64,000 nucleotides of DNA from an uncultured Collinsella sp. Its GTDB lineage: Bacteria; Actinomycetota; Coriobacteriia; Coriobacteriales; Coriobacteriaceae. The notes beneath the pieces are model-generated. The model was given only the letters and a program-made list of their open reading frames with translations, searched no databases and had not been told where the DNA came from. The translations under genes were made by a program, and so were the position numbers. Where the stretch lies: positions 1 through 64,000 of the forward strand of contig URRB01000010.1 in assembly GCA_900550195.1 (NCBI GenBank), read 5' to 3'. Shown here in pieces: positions 40,604 to 48,699 of this stretch (the stretch's first letter is position 1; each line of letters begins with the position of its first letter).

Positions 40604-41805
40604 CGCTCAAGCTGGGCCAGCAGCTCCTCGACGACCTCGACGGCATCCCCAACAACCTCGTACTGGGCAGCACCAAAAATGGGGGCATCCGGGTCCTCGT
40701 TGATGGCGATAATGCACTCCGCCCCACCGATGCCGGCAAGATGCTGGATGGCGCCCGAAACACCGATACTCACGAGAAGCTTGGGCGAAACCGATACGCC
40801 GGTCTGGCCAATCTGATGGCGATACTCCAACCAGCCGGCCTCCACGACAGGTCGCGTGCAACCAAGCTCGGCTCCCAGGGCCTCGGCAAGCCTTCGCATC
40901 AGTGGCAGGTTTTTCTTGGAACCAATGCCGCGACCCACCACGACCAGGCGCTCGGCATCGGCGATCGAAGCCTGCTGCCCCCACTCCTCGGCGGGAATCG
41001 AAATCTCGACACGAGCCCTGGCGTCTTCCGCAAGCATCACCTGGGTGATCGTGCCGGAACGGCCGTAGTCGAAGTCGGGAGCCTTAAAGATACCGGGGCG
41101 CACCGTTGCCATCTGGGGACGATGATTGGGGCAGACAATGGTGGCCATCAGGTTGCCGCCAAACGCCGGACGCGTCTGTTGCAGCAGTCCCGTCTCCGTA
41201 TCCATCGAAAGTACGGTGCAGTCAGCCGTAAGGCCCGTCTGCAAACGCACGGCAACGCCGGGTGCCAGTTCGCGGCCAAAAGCGGTCGCACCGTATAGGA
41301 TGGCCTCGGGTTTGCGTTCGGCTACCAAATCGCAGATCAAGCTGGCGTAGACCTCCGCATCGTTTTGGCGCAGGCGCTCGTCGCGACAGGCCAGGACTTC
41401 GTCGGCGCCCGCGCAAACCAGATGCTCCAGGTCACCGAGAGAACCCTCGGGGCCCATGCCGGCCAGTGCCACCAGACGGCAGCCACGAGCATCGGCAAGC
41501 TCGCGGCCCTTGCCCATAAGCTCATAGGCAACGGGAGTCACCGTATCGTGCTCGTCGGTCTGCACGAATACCCAAATGTCTCGATACGCATCGAGGTCAA
41601 CCGCGCCGGCGGTCTCGTCACGCTCGATCGAGATAGCGTTGACAGGGCAGGCGTCGACGCACCCACCGCATAGGATGCAGCCGTCGGTTACGCGGGCGCA
41701 TCGGCTGGGTCGTTCGCCTTCCACTACGATGCCGCCCGAGGCACAGGCGCGAACGCAGCGACCGCAGCCGACACAGGCTTCGCTATCGATAATCAGTCCG
41801 CTCAT
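40600..41805 (-). CDS. etfA: Electron transfer flavoprotein alpha subunit with N-terminal ferredoxin domain
   Basis: Protein of 401 residues. Residues 1-60 hold two 4Fe-4S motifs (Cys11, 14, 17, 21 and Cys43, 46, 49, 53). The remainder is EtfA, ending in the FAD-binding domain (GRGIGSKKNLPLMRRLAEALGAEL, then RPVVEAGWLEY, QTGVSVSPKLLVSIGVSGAIQH and INEDPDAPIF). A ferredoxin-fused EtfA next to a lactate dehydrogenase is the arrangement of the confurcating LctBCD complex of Acetobacterium woodii, where lactate oxidation with NAD+ is driven by reduced ferredoxin. It begins directly after the etfB stop, with GAGGGG inside etfB. Confidence 0.94.
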   Translation of the reverse strand: MSGLIIDSEACVGCGRCVRACASGGIVVEGERPSRCARVTDGCILCGGCVDACPVNAISIERDETAGAVDLDAYRDIWVFVQTDEHDTVTPVAYELMGKGRELADARGCRLVALAGMGPEGSLGDLEHLVCAGADEVLACRDERLRQNDAEVYASLICDLVAERKPEAILYGATAFGRELAPGVAVRLQTGLTADCTVLSMDTETGLLQQTRPAFGGNLMATIVCPNHRPQMATVRPGIFKAPDFDYGRSGTITQVMLAEDARARVEISIPAEEWGQQASIADAERLVVVGRGIGSKKNLPLMRRLAEALGAELGCTRPVVEAGWLEYRHQIGQTGVSVSPKLLVSIGVSGAIQHLAGIGGAECIIAINEDPDAPIFGAAQYEVVGDAVEVVEELLAQLER

Positions 41806-42621
41806 CTATGCCATCCCCTCGATAATCTTGGCAAGCTTTGCCGCCTGCTCGGACGCCGTCCCCTCAACGGCCTCGCACGTTTGGTCACGGTCGGGCACAA
41901 ACGAGCGCACGACCTGTGTCGGCGACCCGGCAAGACCGCAACGCGCGGGGTCGGCGTTCACGTCGGCGGCACTGACCACGCGCACGTCCGCCTCCTCCGC
42001 CGCGCGAATACCGGCAATACTCGGCATACGCAACTGGCCAATCTCCTTGGCAGTCGTCATCGCGCACGGCATCTCAAGGTACACCGTCTCCTCGCCGGCA
42101 TCGCATCCGTGAACGAGCGCCAGCGAGCCACAGGTCGTAAAGCCCGCGCTCTGCACGCAGCTCACGTCGGTCACGCAGGGAATATCAAAGGCACCGGCAA
42201 GCTCGGGACCAATCTGGGCCGTATCGCCATCCACCGCCATCTTGCCGCAGATGAGCAGGTCGAAGTCCTCGTCGAGCGCCTCGATGCCGCACTTGAGGGC
42301 ATAGGTGGTTGCCAGGGTATCGGCACCTGCAAAGGCGCGATCGGTCAGCAGCAGCGCATCGTCGGCGCCTCGAGCGATGCAGTCGCGCAGCAGCGACTCG
42401 GTCGCGGGGATGCCCATCGACACCACCGTCACGCGCACATCCATGCCAAAGCCGATAAAGTCGTCCTTCAGCGCCAGCGCGCATTCCAAAGCGCTCGCAT
42501 CAAAGGGATTAATGACCGCCTGCTTGCCATCGCGCACGATGGTATTGGTCTTGGGGTCCATCTTGACCTCGGTGCTGCCCGGCACGGCCTTGACGCACAC
42601 CACCATATGGAAATCGCTCAT
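41806..42621 (-). CDS. etfB: Electron transfer flavoprotein beta subunit
   Basis: Protein of 271 residues of the EtfB/FixA type: MVVCVKAVPGSTEVKMDP at the start, INPFDASALECALAL, the ARGADDALLLTDRAFAGADTLATTYAL segment and DLLICGKMAVDGDTAQIGPELA. In electron-bifurcating Etf proteins this subunit carries the bifurcating FAD and binds NADH. The ATG at 42621 is chosen (AAAGGGGGC upstream); a GTG two codons earlier is too close to the ribosome site. It starts 2 bases after the dehydrogenase stop. Confidence 0.94.
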   Translation of the reverse strand: MSDFHMVVCVKAVPGSTEVKMDPKTNTIVRDGKQAVINPFDASALECALALKDDFIGFGMDVRVTVVSMGIPATESLLRDCIARGADDALLLTDRAFAGADTLATTYALKCGIEALDEDFDLLICGKMAVDGDTAQIGPELAGAFDIPCVTDVSCVQSAGFTTCGSLALVHGCDAGEETVYLEMPCAMTTAKEIGQLRMPSIAGIRAAEEADVRVVSAADVNADPARCGLAGSPTQVVRSFVPDRDQTCEAVEGTASEQAAKLAKIIEGMA

Positions 42622-42623
42622 CT

Positions 42624-44225
42624 TCACGCGCCCCCTTTCTGGACGAGCTCATCCAAGAGCTTCTCCGAAAACAGGTTACCGCGACCCAGCTGCCCGGCAG
42701 GATCGAGCTGGAGCTTGAGCCGCGCCGACTCGACCATGGCCTCGTGACCGTACATCGTCTCCAAGAAGCCCGCCTTGATCTTGCCGACGCCGTGTTCTGC
42801 GGAGACGGCACCGCCCATGGCCGTGACCTCGGAAGCCCACTGGGCAAAGAGTTCTGCGCCGCGGCGATAATCCTGTGCATCGCGCGGCAGAATGTTCACA
42901 TGCAGATGGTTGTTACCGATATGCCCCCAGGCGGCAGATTCAAGCCCACTTTCCGCCAGCGTGCGGCGATAGAGGGCGATAACATCGGCCAAGTGCGCGT
43001 TGGGCACCGACATGTCCGAACCCAGTTTGGTGATGGTGGGATCCATGCGGCGGCGCTCGTCGATGAGCATGTTGACGCTCTCGGGCACCGCATGGCGGAA
43101 GAATCGCTGACACTCGCGATCGACCTCGGTGCGCGCGACCCATGTCGCATCGTCACTGCCGCCCGCAAGCTCCAGTACCCACCCCAAGTGATACAGCTCC
43201 TCAGTCGCCTGGGCTTCGTCGTCGCAGTCGAGCTCCACGTAGACACAGACCTTGGCGTCTTTGTCGAGCGCAGGCAGCGAGGCAAACGCCGTCGACTGCT
43301 CGCGCTGGCGACGTAGAATATCCAGGGCGCCAGCATCGAAGTACTCGATGGCAGCCGCATGGGACAGGACGGGACGCACAGAATCGGTGAAGGACACGGC
43401 CTTGTCTTCGCTGTCGAAGAAGCAGCTCACGCCCCAAACGACCGCGGGTGCCACCTGCAGGGCAATCTCGAGTTCGGTGATGACACCGATTGTGCCACAC
43501 GCACCGATAAACAGATCGATGGCATCCATATCGTCAGCAACGAAATAGCCCGAAGCATTTTTTGTCTTGGGCATGGTATAGCCGGGAAGATCGAGCTCGA
43601 GTGTACGGCCCGCTGCCGTCACGAGCGACAGGTGGCGGCCCTGGGCAAAAGCCTCGCCGCGCCGAAGCTCAAGCAAATCGCCATCAGCCAGCACGACGTG
43701 GAGTCCCGTGATATGTGGGCGCATGGGGCCGTAGGCGTAGCTGCGGGCACCGGAGGCGTTACATGCCGCCATGCCGCCCAGACAGGCAGACGCCTCGGTG
43801 GGATCGGTGGGAAAAAACTGCTCGGGAGCCTCTTGGAACTCCTCGTAGGCCTCAAGCGATGCCTGGTCCCAACCAGCGGTCGGCAGCACCTTCTTGCTCA
43901 GCTGCTTGCGCAGCTCCGAGAGCACAACGCCCGGCTCCACGCGCAGCAGAAATTGGCCTTGTTCATCGCGGCGAAGGCCCAAGTAGCGATTCATACGGGA
44001 AGTATTGAGGATATGCCCACCGTGGGGCACGGCGCCGGCGGCAAGGCCGGTTCGGGCGCCCTGAACCGTTACCGGAACACGCTCGGCATGGAGCTTTTCC
44101 AAAATGGCACGGACCTCGTTTTCCGTTGTCGGAAACGAGATGCTCGAGGCCTCGCCCGATGCGCGAGATTCATCGCGGCCATACTCTTCGAACTCGTCGG
44201 TGAAGGGTTTGATGGTTGCAGACAC
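42624..44225 (-). CDS. FAD-linked lactate dehydrogenase of the Etf type (LctD-like)
   Basis: Protein of 533 residues of the GlcD/D-lactate dehydrogenase family: FAD-binding PCMH domain with PVTVQGARTGLAAGAVPHGGHILNTSRMNRYL and TDPTEASACLGGMAACNASGARSYAYGPMR, then the FAD-oxidase C domain with WGHIGNNHLHVNILP and SAEHGVGKIKAGFL. First gene of a tight operon with EtfB and EtfA, so it most likely passes electrons from lactate to the Etf. Glycolate oxidase is the alternative, but that enzyme has no ferredoxin-EtfA partner. The start is GTG with GGGGGAG five bases upstream. Confidence 0.9.
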   Translation of the reverse strand: MSATIKPFTDEFEEYGRDESRASGEASSISFPTTENEVRAILEKLHAERVPVTVQGARTGLAAGAVPHGGHILNTSRMNRYLGLRRDEQGQFLLRVEPGVVLSELRKQLSKKVLPTAGWDQASLEAYEEFQEAPEQFFPTDPTEASACLGGMAACNASGARSYAYGPMRPHITGLHVVLADGDLLELRRGEAFAQGRHLSLVTAAGRTLELDLPGYTMPKTKNASGYFVADDMDAIDLFIGACGTIGVITELEIALQVAPAVVWGVSCFFDSEDKAVSFTDSVRPVLSHAAAIEYFDAGALDILRRQREQSTAFASLPALDKDAKVCVYVELDCDDEAQATEELYHLGWVLELAGGSDDATWVARTEVDRECQRFFRHAVPESVNMLIDERRRMDPTITKLGSDMSVPNAHLADVIALYRRTLAESGLESAAWGHIGNNHLHVNILPRDAQDYRRGAELFAQWASEVTAMGGAVSAEHGVGKIKAGFLETMYGHEAMVESARLKLQLDPAGQLGRGNLFSEKLLDELVQKGGA

Positions 44226-44570
44226 GCGAACTCCCCCTTTAGCTAACTACAGTGTTTGCAGGGAGATGTTACCGCATCGTTTCGTCGACGTGTTCGAGAC
44301 CGTCTCCATAATTGGCGTTTTTTACGTTCGTGCAATTCGGCGAGCGGCTTGATTTCCTCGGCAGACGATGCTTTTGACACATATGGCCCCGCCGTCGCCG
44401 ACCGCGCGATTGTCGCTCGAAAAAAGTTGGAGTATTTTTTGCCGCCTTTTACCTGCGGAGACGCCAATCCGTCAAGCATTTGGTCAGAAATTGGTCAAGT
44501 AGCGGCTGATAAGGTCGGCGTCGACAGCCAAAACCGATAGAAGTTTTGGCCCAGAAGCAGGGAGGTTCCC
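44226..44570. promoter_or_regulatory. Divergent control region between the lactate operon and the secreted-protein cluster
   Basis: 345 bases, no gene. On the minus strand a TTGACG hexamer with a TAAAAG hexamer 18 bases later (about 44450-44480) may be the lactate-operon promoter. A direct repeat TTGACC/TTGACG (minus strand) sits there. AT-rich runs (AAAAAAGTTGGAGTATTTTTT) lie near 44420-44440. The plus-strand gene has GGGAGG five bases before its ATG. Confidence 0.35.
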
Positions 44571-44867
44571 ATGGCATATTACTGGCCCCAGTACGGCATC
44601 GCCATCGAAGTCGACGACGATCCCCATCTCCTGCCTTTCGACGAAGAGGCATTCCCCGATACGACGGTCTACCACGTTACCACCGATGTGATCTGCGACC
44701 CCGAGTCGTTCTCGGCGCTCGCCCACCACATCGCGCATATCCACGACATCGAGCTCCCTCCCGACTTCGACGAGCTCGTCTACTCGCGCCGTCTGATGCT
44801 TCACATGCTCTTTGGAGCGGACCCGTCCACCTTTGCGCGCGTCTATACCGCCAAGGATGCCGCATGA
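44571..44867 (+). CDS. Small acidic protein of unknown function
   Basis: Protein of 98 residues, acidic, without signal peptide or membrane helix (MAYYWPQYGIAIEVDDDPHLL...). I recognise no family. A good ribosome site and the four-base overlap ATGA with the next gene make it a real gene. It heads a cluster of membrane-anchored and secreted proteins. Confidence 0.75.
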   Translation: MAYYWPQYGIAIEVDDDPHLLPFDEEAFPDTTVYHVTTDVICDPESFSALAHHIAHIHDIELPPDFDELVYSRRLMLHMLFGADPSTFARVYTAKDAA

Positions 44868-45373
44868 GCGCGAAGAAGCCACCCCACTTTGCAGGCCTGG
44901 GTCGTCGCAAGAAGCTCATCGTTGCCTGCTTGGCCATCGTCTGTGCCCTTGTCGCCGTAGGACTATACGTTTGGCAGTCGCAGCCCGTACCCGAGGCGGG
45001 CGCTTCGGTTACGACGGCCGAGGGCAAAACGCGCCAGGAAATCCAAGATGAGCTCGACGCCATCGTCCGCGACAACATGATGACGATTTCGGTCGCGCCG
45101 GTCGCTCAGCTGCAGGAGGACGGCAAACTGCGCGTCAACGTGCAAAACGTCCAAGACAATAAATTTCCCCAGCGATTCCGCGTCATCCAAAACGACGAGA
45201 CCATGTACGAATCCGGTGTGGTCGAGACCGGCAAGACAATCGAGACGTGCCCCGCCGGCGACATCAAAGAAGGCGAGGCGTACATCGAGATCCAGGCACT
45301 CGATGCAAAGACCCTCGACAGCCACGGCAATCCGACACGTGTCAAGGTACGGGTTGAGCAAACCGAGAACTAG
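44864..45373 (+). CDS. Membrane-anchored extracytoplasmic protein of unknown function
   Basis: Protein of 169 residues: short basic cytoplasmic start (MSAKKPPHFAGLGRRKK), one membrane helix (LIVACLAIVCALVAVGLYVW, residues about 18-37) and an outside domain of 130 residues with beta-rich sequence (VRVNVQNVQDN..RFRVIQNDETMYESGVV). Coupled to the previous gene through ATGA. No family recognised; the ectodomain looks like a small beta-sandwich. Confidence 0.75.
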   Translation: MSAKKPPHFAGLGRRKKLIVACLAIVCALVAVGLYVWQSQPVPEAGASVTTAEGKTRQEIQDELDAIVRDNMMTISVAPVAQLQEDGKLRVNVQNVQDNKFPQRFRVIQNDETMYESGVVETGKTIETCPAGDIKEGEAYIEIQALDAKTLDSHGNPTRVKVRVEQTEN

Positions 45374-45462
45374 CCTTCCGGCCGACACGGCACCGCATGC
45401 AATTCACCAGCATTCGTCCAATCATCGCGGGGACGGCCCGCGGCGAATAGAAAGGAACGACC

Positions 45463-46062
45463 ATGGACATCACCAGGAACATGAACGGAGTCAGAGCGCT
45501 CGTCGTGGGCACAGGGCTCGCGCTCGCGCTCGCAATGGGCGCCGCCCCGACGCCAGCTATGGCAGCCGGGCGCGTTGGAACCACGAAGGTAATGGTCAGG
45601 ACCGAGATCGACAACGTTGAGTTCAAAGTTCCGACGGTTATTCCCTTCGTCGCCAAGGCCGACGGCACGCTTCAGGGCCCCTCAGAAGACGCGACCACCA
45701 TCGACAATCATTCGGCCTACGGCATCCATGTCACCAACATGAAGATCGACGCCATGAACACCTGGACCATTGCCGCCGACGCCAAGGCCGGAACCGCGCA
45801 GAACTCCATCGACTTTAAGGTCGGCCCCGACGGCGCGCTCCAGAACGCCAGCGCCGCCGCGCAAGGGACGGGCCTCGATCTTTCCAAGAATGCAGCCTTC
45901 GACATGGGCTACCAGGGCATTGCCGGCGGCACGGACAAAATCAAGCTCAAGACAAGCGGAAACGTCGCCCGCGTCACACGCGACATCTTCCGCGTAACCG
46001 GCGAAGGCGATCAGGTTGCGACGATCACCTGGACGGTCGAGCCCGGTGCGCACACGGCATAA
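45463..46062 (+). CDS. Secreted protein of unknown function
   Basis: Protein of 199 residues with a signal peptide cut after AMA (LVVGTGLALALAMGAAPTPAMA-AG). The mature part is beta-rich and repetitive in style (DNHSAYGIHVTNMKIDAMNTW; NVARVTRDIFRVTGEGDQVATITWTVEPG), suggesting a surface or pilin-like domain; no known family was recognised. AAAGGAACG lies before the ATG. The next gene starts inside its 3' end. Confidence 0.75.
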   Translation: MDITRNMNGVRALVVGTGLALALAMGAAPTPAMAAGRVGTTKVMVRTEIDNVEFKVPTVIPFVAKADGTLQGPSEDATTIDNHSAYGIHVTNMKIDAMNTWTIAADAKAGTAQNSIDFKVGPDGALQNASAAAQGTGLDLSKNAAFDMGYQGIAGGTDKIKLKTSGNVARVTRDIFRVTGEGDQVATITWTVEPGAHTA

Positions 46063-46327
46063 GGCCGTCGCCCTGGCCGCCGCCGTCAGCATCCTAGCGT
46101 TTGGGCCAGCCATGGCCTTTGCCCAGCAAGAACAGGCACAGGCCGCCACGCAAGTGACGGTCGACCTCTCGGAGCTCGACCGCGGCGACCGCGAGGAACC
46201 GTTGGCGCAGACAGGCGACAGACGATGGCTCTTGGCAGCAGGCGCCACAGCAGCAGGCGCGGGAACCGCCGGCCTCGGTCTGCACATCAAACGCAGCCAG
46301 AAACAAAACACGGACAGGCCGCACTAA
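46046..46327 (+). CDS. Small LAQTG wall-anchored protein
   Basis: Protein of about 93 residues: signal peptide (AVALAAAVSILAFGPAMAFA), a 30-residue acidic exposed part, then LAQTG, a hydrophobic helix (WLLAAGATAAGAGTAGLGL) and a basic tail (HIKRSQK), a sortase-type sorting signal with Ala instead of the usual Pro. It overlaps the end of the previous gene in another frame. The GTG at 46046 or an ATG at 46016 could start it. It may simply present a short peptide, or be an assembly adaptor of the secreted protein upstream. Confidence 0.65.
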   Translation: MRTRHKAVALAAAVSILAFGPAMAFAQQEQAQAATQVTVDLSELDRGDREEPLAQTGDRRWLLAAGATAAGAGTAGLGLHIKRSQKQNTDRPH

Positions 46328-46345
46328 ATTAGCTAAGGAGACCCC

Positions 46346-47776
46346 ATGGCATCGAAGAACCTTTTGCCCGTCGTCGCACTCTGCGGCGCGCTCGCAACCG
46401 GAACGCCTGTCGCCGCTTGGGCGACTCCCGTCATGGCAGACTCCTTACCAGTAGTCCTAAGTTCCGCACCAAATCCGTCGAGCGCCATTGCGTGCGAGCG
46501 TTTTTCGATCGCACAGGCCGTGATCTCAACCTCGGGATGCCTTCGTCGTAATACGGACGGCTCGATAGTCGTGGATATCAAGCGTTCGAACAAGGCAAAC
46601 GGCTCCCAGGCGGGGTGCGCCGTCTGCACGTGGCGCTCGGTTGTGCTCGATGCAGATGGCGATCCATGCAATTTAGAGCTGCGCATCGACATCGCTTCGG
46701 TCGATGACTCGGCGAACGGAGCGAAGGTCGCCTTCGACGGTGCGTTTTTCGAGAAAGGAGGCGGTATATGTCTGGGCTGCGCCGCCGCGAATGCAGACGA
46801 TGCGCAGCCCACCCTCTCATTCACGGCATCGTTGCGGCTGACCAAAGCCGGTACCGATGTTATCGCGGCGGGAGAAGCGTCCCTGCTGTTCTACGCCGTC
46901 AGCACCAAAGACACAGACGCTCATTTCGAGAAGCCAGCCGGATCACTCAGCCTTACACGAGGGATAGAGGCAGGCCCTATTGAAATCGATGCCCACGCGC
47001 AAAGCAGGCAACGCATTCTTGCCGACCCGGCGCTTCTCGAAATGGAGTGGAACGGATCCGGAGCCATCGGAATTCTCCCCTCCGCGTTTGACGCCAAGAC
47101 GCTCCCCCCAAACGACGAACCCATCAACGCAACCATACAAGAAGAGAGCGCGGACAAAGAAGCAGGTGCGGGCGACACGCCGTCGCCGACAAACAGCGTC
47201 CCAGCTTCTCTCGAAGCGCCGAATGAGCCCGCTGCCGATCCAAACGATCCCGAGCTCGCGGACAGTCTGGGGCTTGCTGATCCTCAAGAGATCGATGAAG
47301 GTAACTGCTGCGTGCTTGCCGCGCTCGACCACACAGAGGTCATCGACGCTGCGAACATCGAAGTTGCCGCCGCCAATCAGCCCGTCCGCAAGTCGGCTAT
47401 CATCGCATTTCCTGAATCCATCGAAGTCGTCTTTTTGCCATCGGGCGAGGTCGTGGCCCCAACACTGCTCACCTTGTTGGGCGCCAAGAATACTCGAAAC
47501 GAAATTAAAAAGGTCACAGTTGTCGACCCTGCAACCACCGCCAAGCTGCGTCTATACGCCGTTGCTCCAGACGGAGGCAAGACCTTGGAATTCGATGGCG
47601 ACACACTCCTGGCCTGGCGACGTCTGGACATTATGCAAGACGTCTCGTATCAGATCGAACTCGAAGGGTTTGATCGTGCCCGCGATGCCAATATCATCGC
47701 CGCGGCTATTGAATCCCCACAGCGGCTTATGACACTGCGCTTTGAATACTATCCCTATGTCCCGACAACCACCTGA
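46346..47776 (+). CDS. Large secreted protein of unknown function
   Basis: Protein of 476 residues with a signal peptide (LLPVVALCGALATGTPVAAWATPVMA). It has several cysteines in the first 160 residues (CERF, SGCLRR, GCAVCTW, CLGC), an acidic Pro/Ser/Asp linker around 250-310 and a beta-rich C-terminal part. No membrane anchor or sorting signal at the C-terminus. No family recognised. AAGGAG precedes the ATG. Last gene of the cluster and probably exported with its neighbours. Confidence 0.7.
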   Translation: MASKNLLPVVALCGALATGTPVAAWATPVMADSLPVVLSSAPNPSSAIACERFSIAQAVISTSGCLRRNTDGSIVVDIKRSNKANGSQAGCAVCTWRSVVLDADGDPCNLELRIDIASVDDSANGAKVAFDGAFFEKGGGICLGCAAANADDAQPTLSFTASLRLTKAGTDVIAAGEASLLFYAVSTKDTDAHFEKPAGSLSLTRGIEAGPIEIDAHAQSRQRILADPALLEMEWNGSGAIGILPSAFDAKTLPPNDEPINATIQEESADKEAGAGDTPSPTNSVPASLEAPNEPAADPNDPELADSLGLADPQEIDEGNCCVLAALDHTEVIDAANIEVAAANQPVRKSAIIAFPESIEVVFLPSGEVVAPTLLTLLGAKNTRNEIKKVTVVDPATTAKLRLYAVAPDGGKTLEFDGDTLLAWRRLDIMQDVSYQIELEGFDRARDANIIAAAIESPQRLMTLRFEYYPYVPTTT

Positions 47777-47799
47777 GGCTTAAATGCCGCGCATCATTC

Positions 47800-47825
47800 C
47801 TAATACCACTTATATAACGTATTAG
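47800..47825. promoter_or_regulatory. AT-rich dyad before the DUF554 gene
   Basis: CTAATAC and GTATTAG flank 12 AT-rich bases that include TATATAA. It may be an operator at a promoter, or a weak terminator of the upstream cluster. Confidence 0.35.
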
Positions 47826-47894
47826 ATGAGTCGCGATGTACCTCGCATTTCGTTCTGCTACGATTGCCACGTTGGCATCAATACAGGAGGGCTC

Positions 47895-48611
47895 ATGCCG
47901 GGCTTGGGAACAATCATCAACGTTGTGCTTTTAGTTGCGGGCGGTCTTTTGGGATTAGCGGGCGGCCGCTTCATTACACCGCGCATCCAAGACACGCTCA
48001 TGAAAGCATCGGGGCTGTGCGTCCTGTTTATCGGCCTTGGCGGCACCATGCAAAAGATGCTCCTTATCGATGGGAAGGCGCTAGCGACCACCGGCACCAC
48101 CATGCTCATCGTCTCGTTCGCCCTCGGCTCGCTCATCGGCGAGGCCATCAACTTGGAGGCCGCCATCGAGAACCTTGGCGAATGGCTCAAGCGCAAAACC
48201 GGCAGCGAGGGCGATAACGAGTTCACCAACGCTTTTGTCTCGACTTCACTCACCGTGTGTATCGGCGCCATGGCCATTGTGGGATCGATCCAGGACGGTC
48301 TGCTCGGTGACTGGTCAACGCTTGCCCTGAAAGGCGCATTGGACTGCATCATCGTCTGCACCATGACGGCGTCGCTTGGCCGCGGCTGCATTTTCTCCGC
48401 CCTGCCCGTCGCCGTGTTCCAGGGGACGATCACGCTGTTTGCCGGCGCACTCTCCCCCATCATGACTACGGCAGCCCTCGACAGCCTTTCGCTCGTAGGC
48501 TCCATGCTCATCTTCTGCGTCGGCATCAACCTCATCCGTCCTCAGACCTTCCGCACGGCCAATATGCTCCCCTCCGTCGTCATCGCCGTCATCTACGCCC
48601 TCCTGTTCTAA
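47895..48611 (+). CDS. DUF554 membrane protein
   Basis: Membrane protein of 238 residues with about seven helices. DUF554 hallmarks: LGTIINVVLLVAGGLLGLAGGRF at the start, KASGLCVLFIGLGGTMQKML, and GCIFSALPVAVFQGTITLFAG. Function unknown; a transport role is presumed. The frame opens at 47826, but the ATG at 47895 has CAGGAGGG and the conserved N-terminus. Confidence 0.9.
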   Translation: MPGLGTIINVVLLVAGGLLGLAGGRFITPRIQDTLMKASGLCVLFIGLGGTMQKMLLIDGKALATTGTTMLIVSFALGSLIGEAINLEAAIENLGEWLKRKTGSEGDNEFTNAFVSTSLTVCIGAMAIVGSIQDGLLGDWSTLALKGALDCIIVCTMTASLGRGCIFSALPVAVFQGTITLFAGALSPIMTTAALDSLSLVGSMLIFCVGINLIRPQTFRTANMLPSVVIAVIYALLF

Positions 48612-48632
48612 ATCTATCTACGCAGCAGTATC

Positions 48633-48662
48633 TCGAACACCTGTTTGATGCTGTGCTATGAT
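48633..48662 (+). promoter_or_regulatory. Probable promoter of the TerB-ATPase-helicase operon
   Basis: Extended -10 TGCTATGAT (TATGAT 48657-48662) with TCGAAC 18 bases upstream (48633-48638). It lies 38 bases before the GTG start. Confidence 0.45.
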
Positions 48663-48699
48663 ATGAGGTCACCGAAGCTGCGTTAGGAGAGGAGAAGCG

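Noticed and set aside
42624..44225. Glycolate oxidase GlcD
   Set aside because: No glcE/glcF neighbours; the linked EtfB and ferredoxin-EtfA point to lactate dehydrogenase instead.
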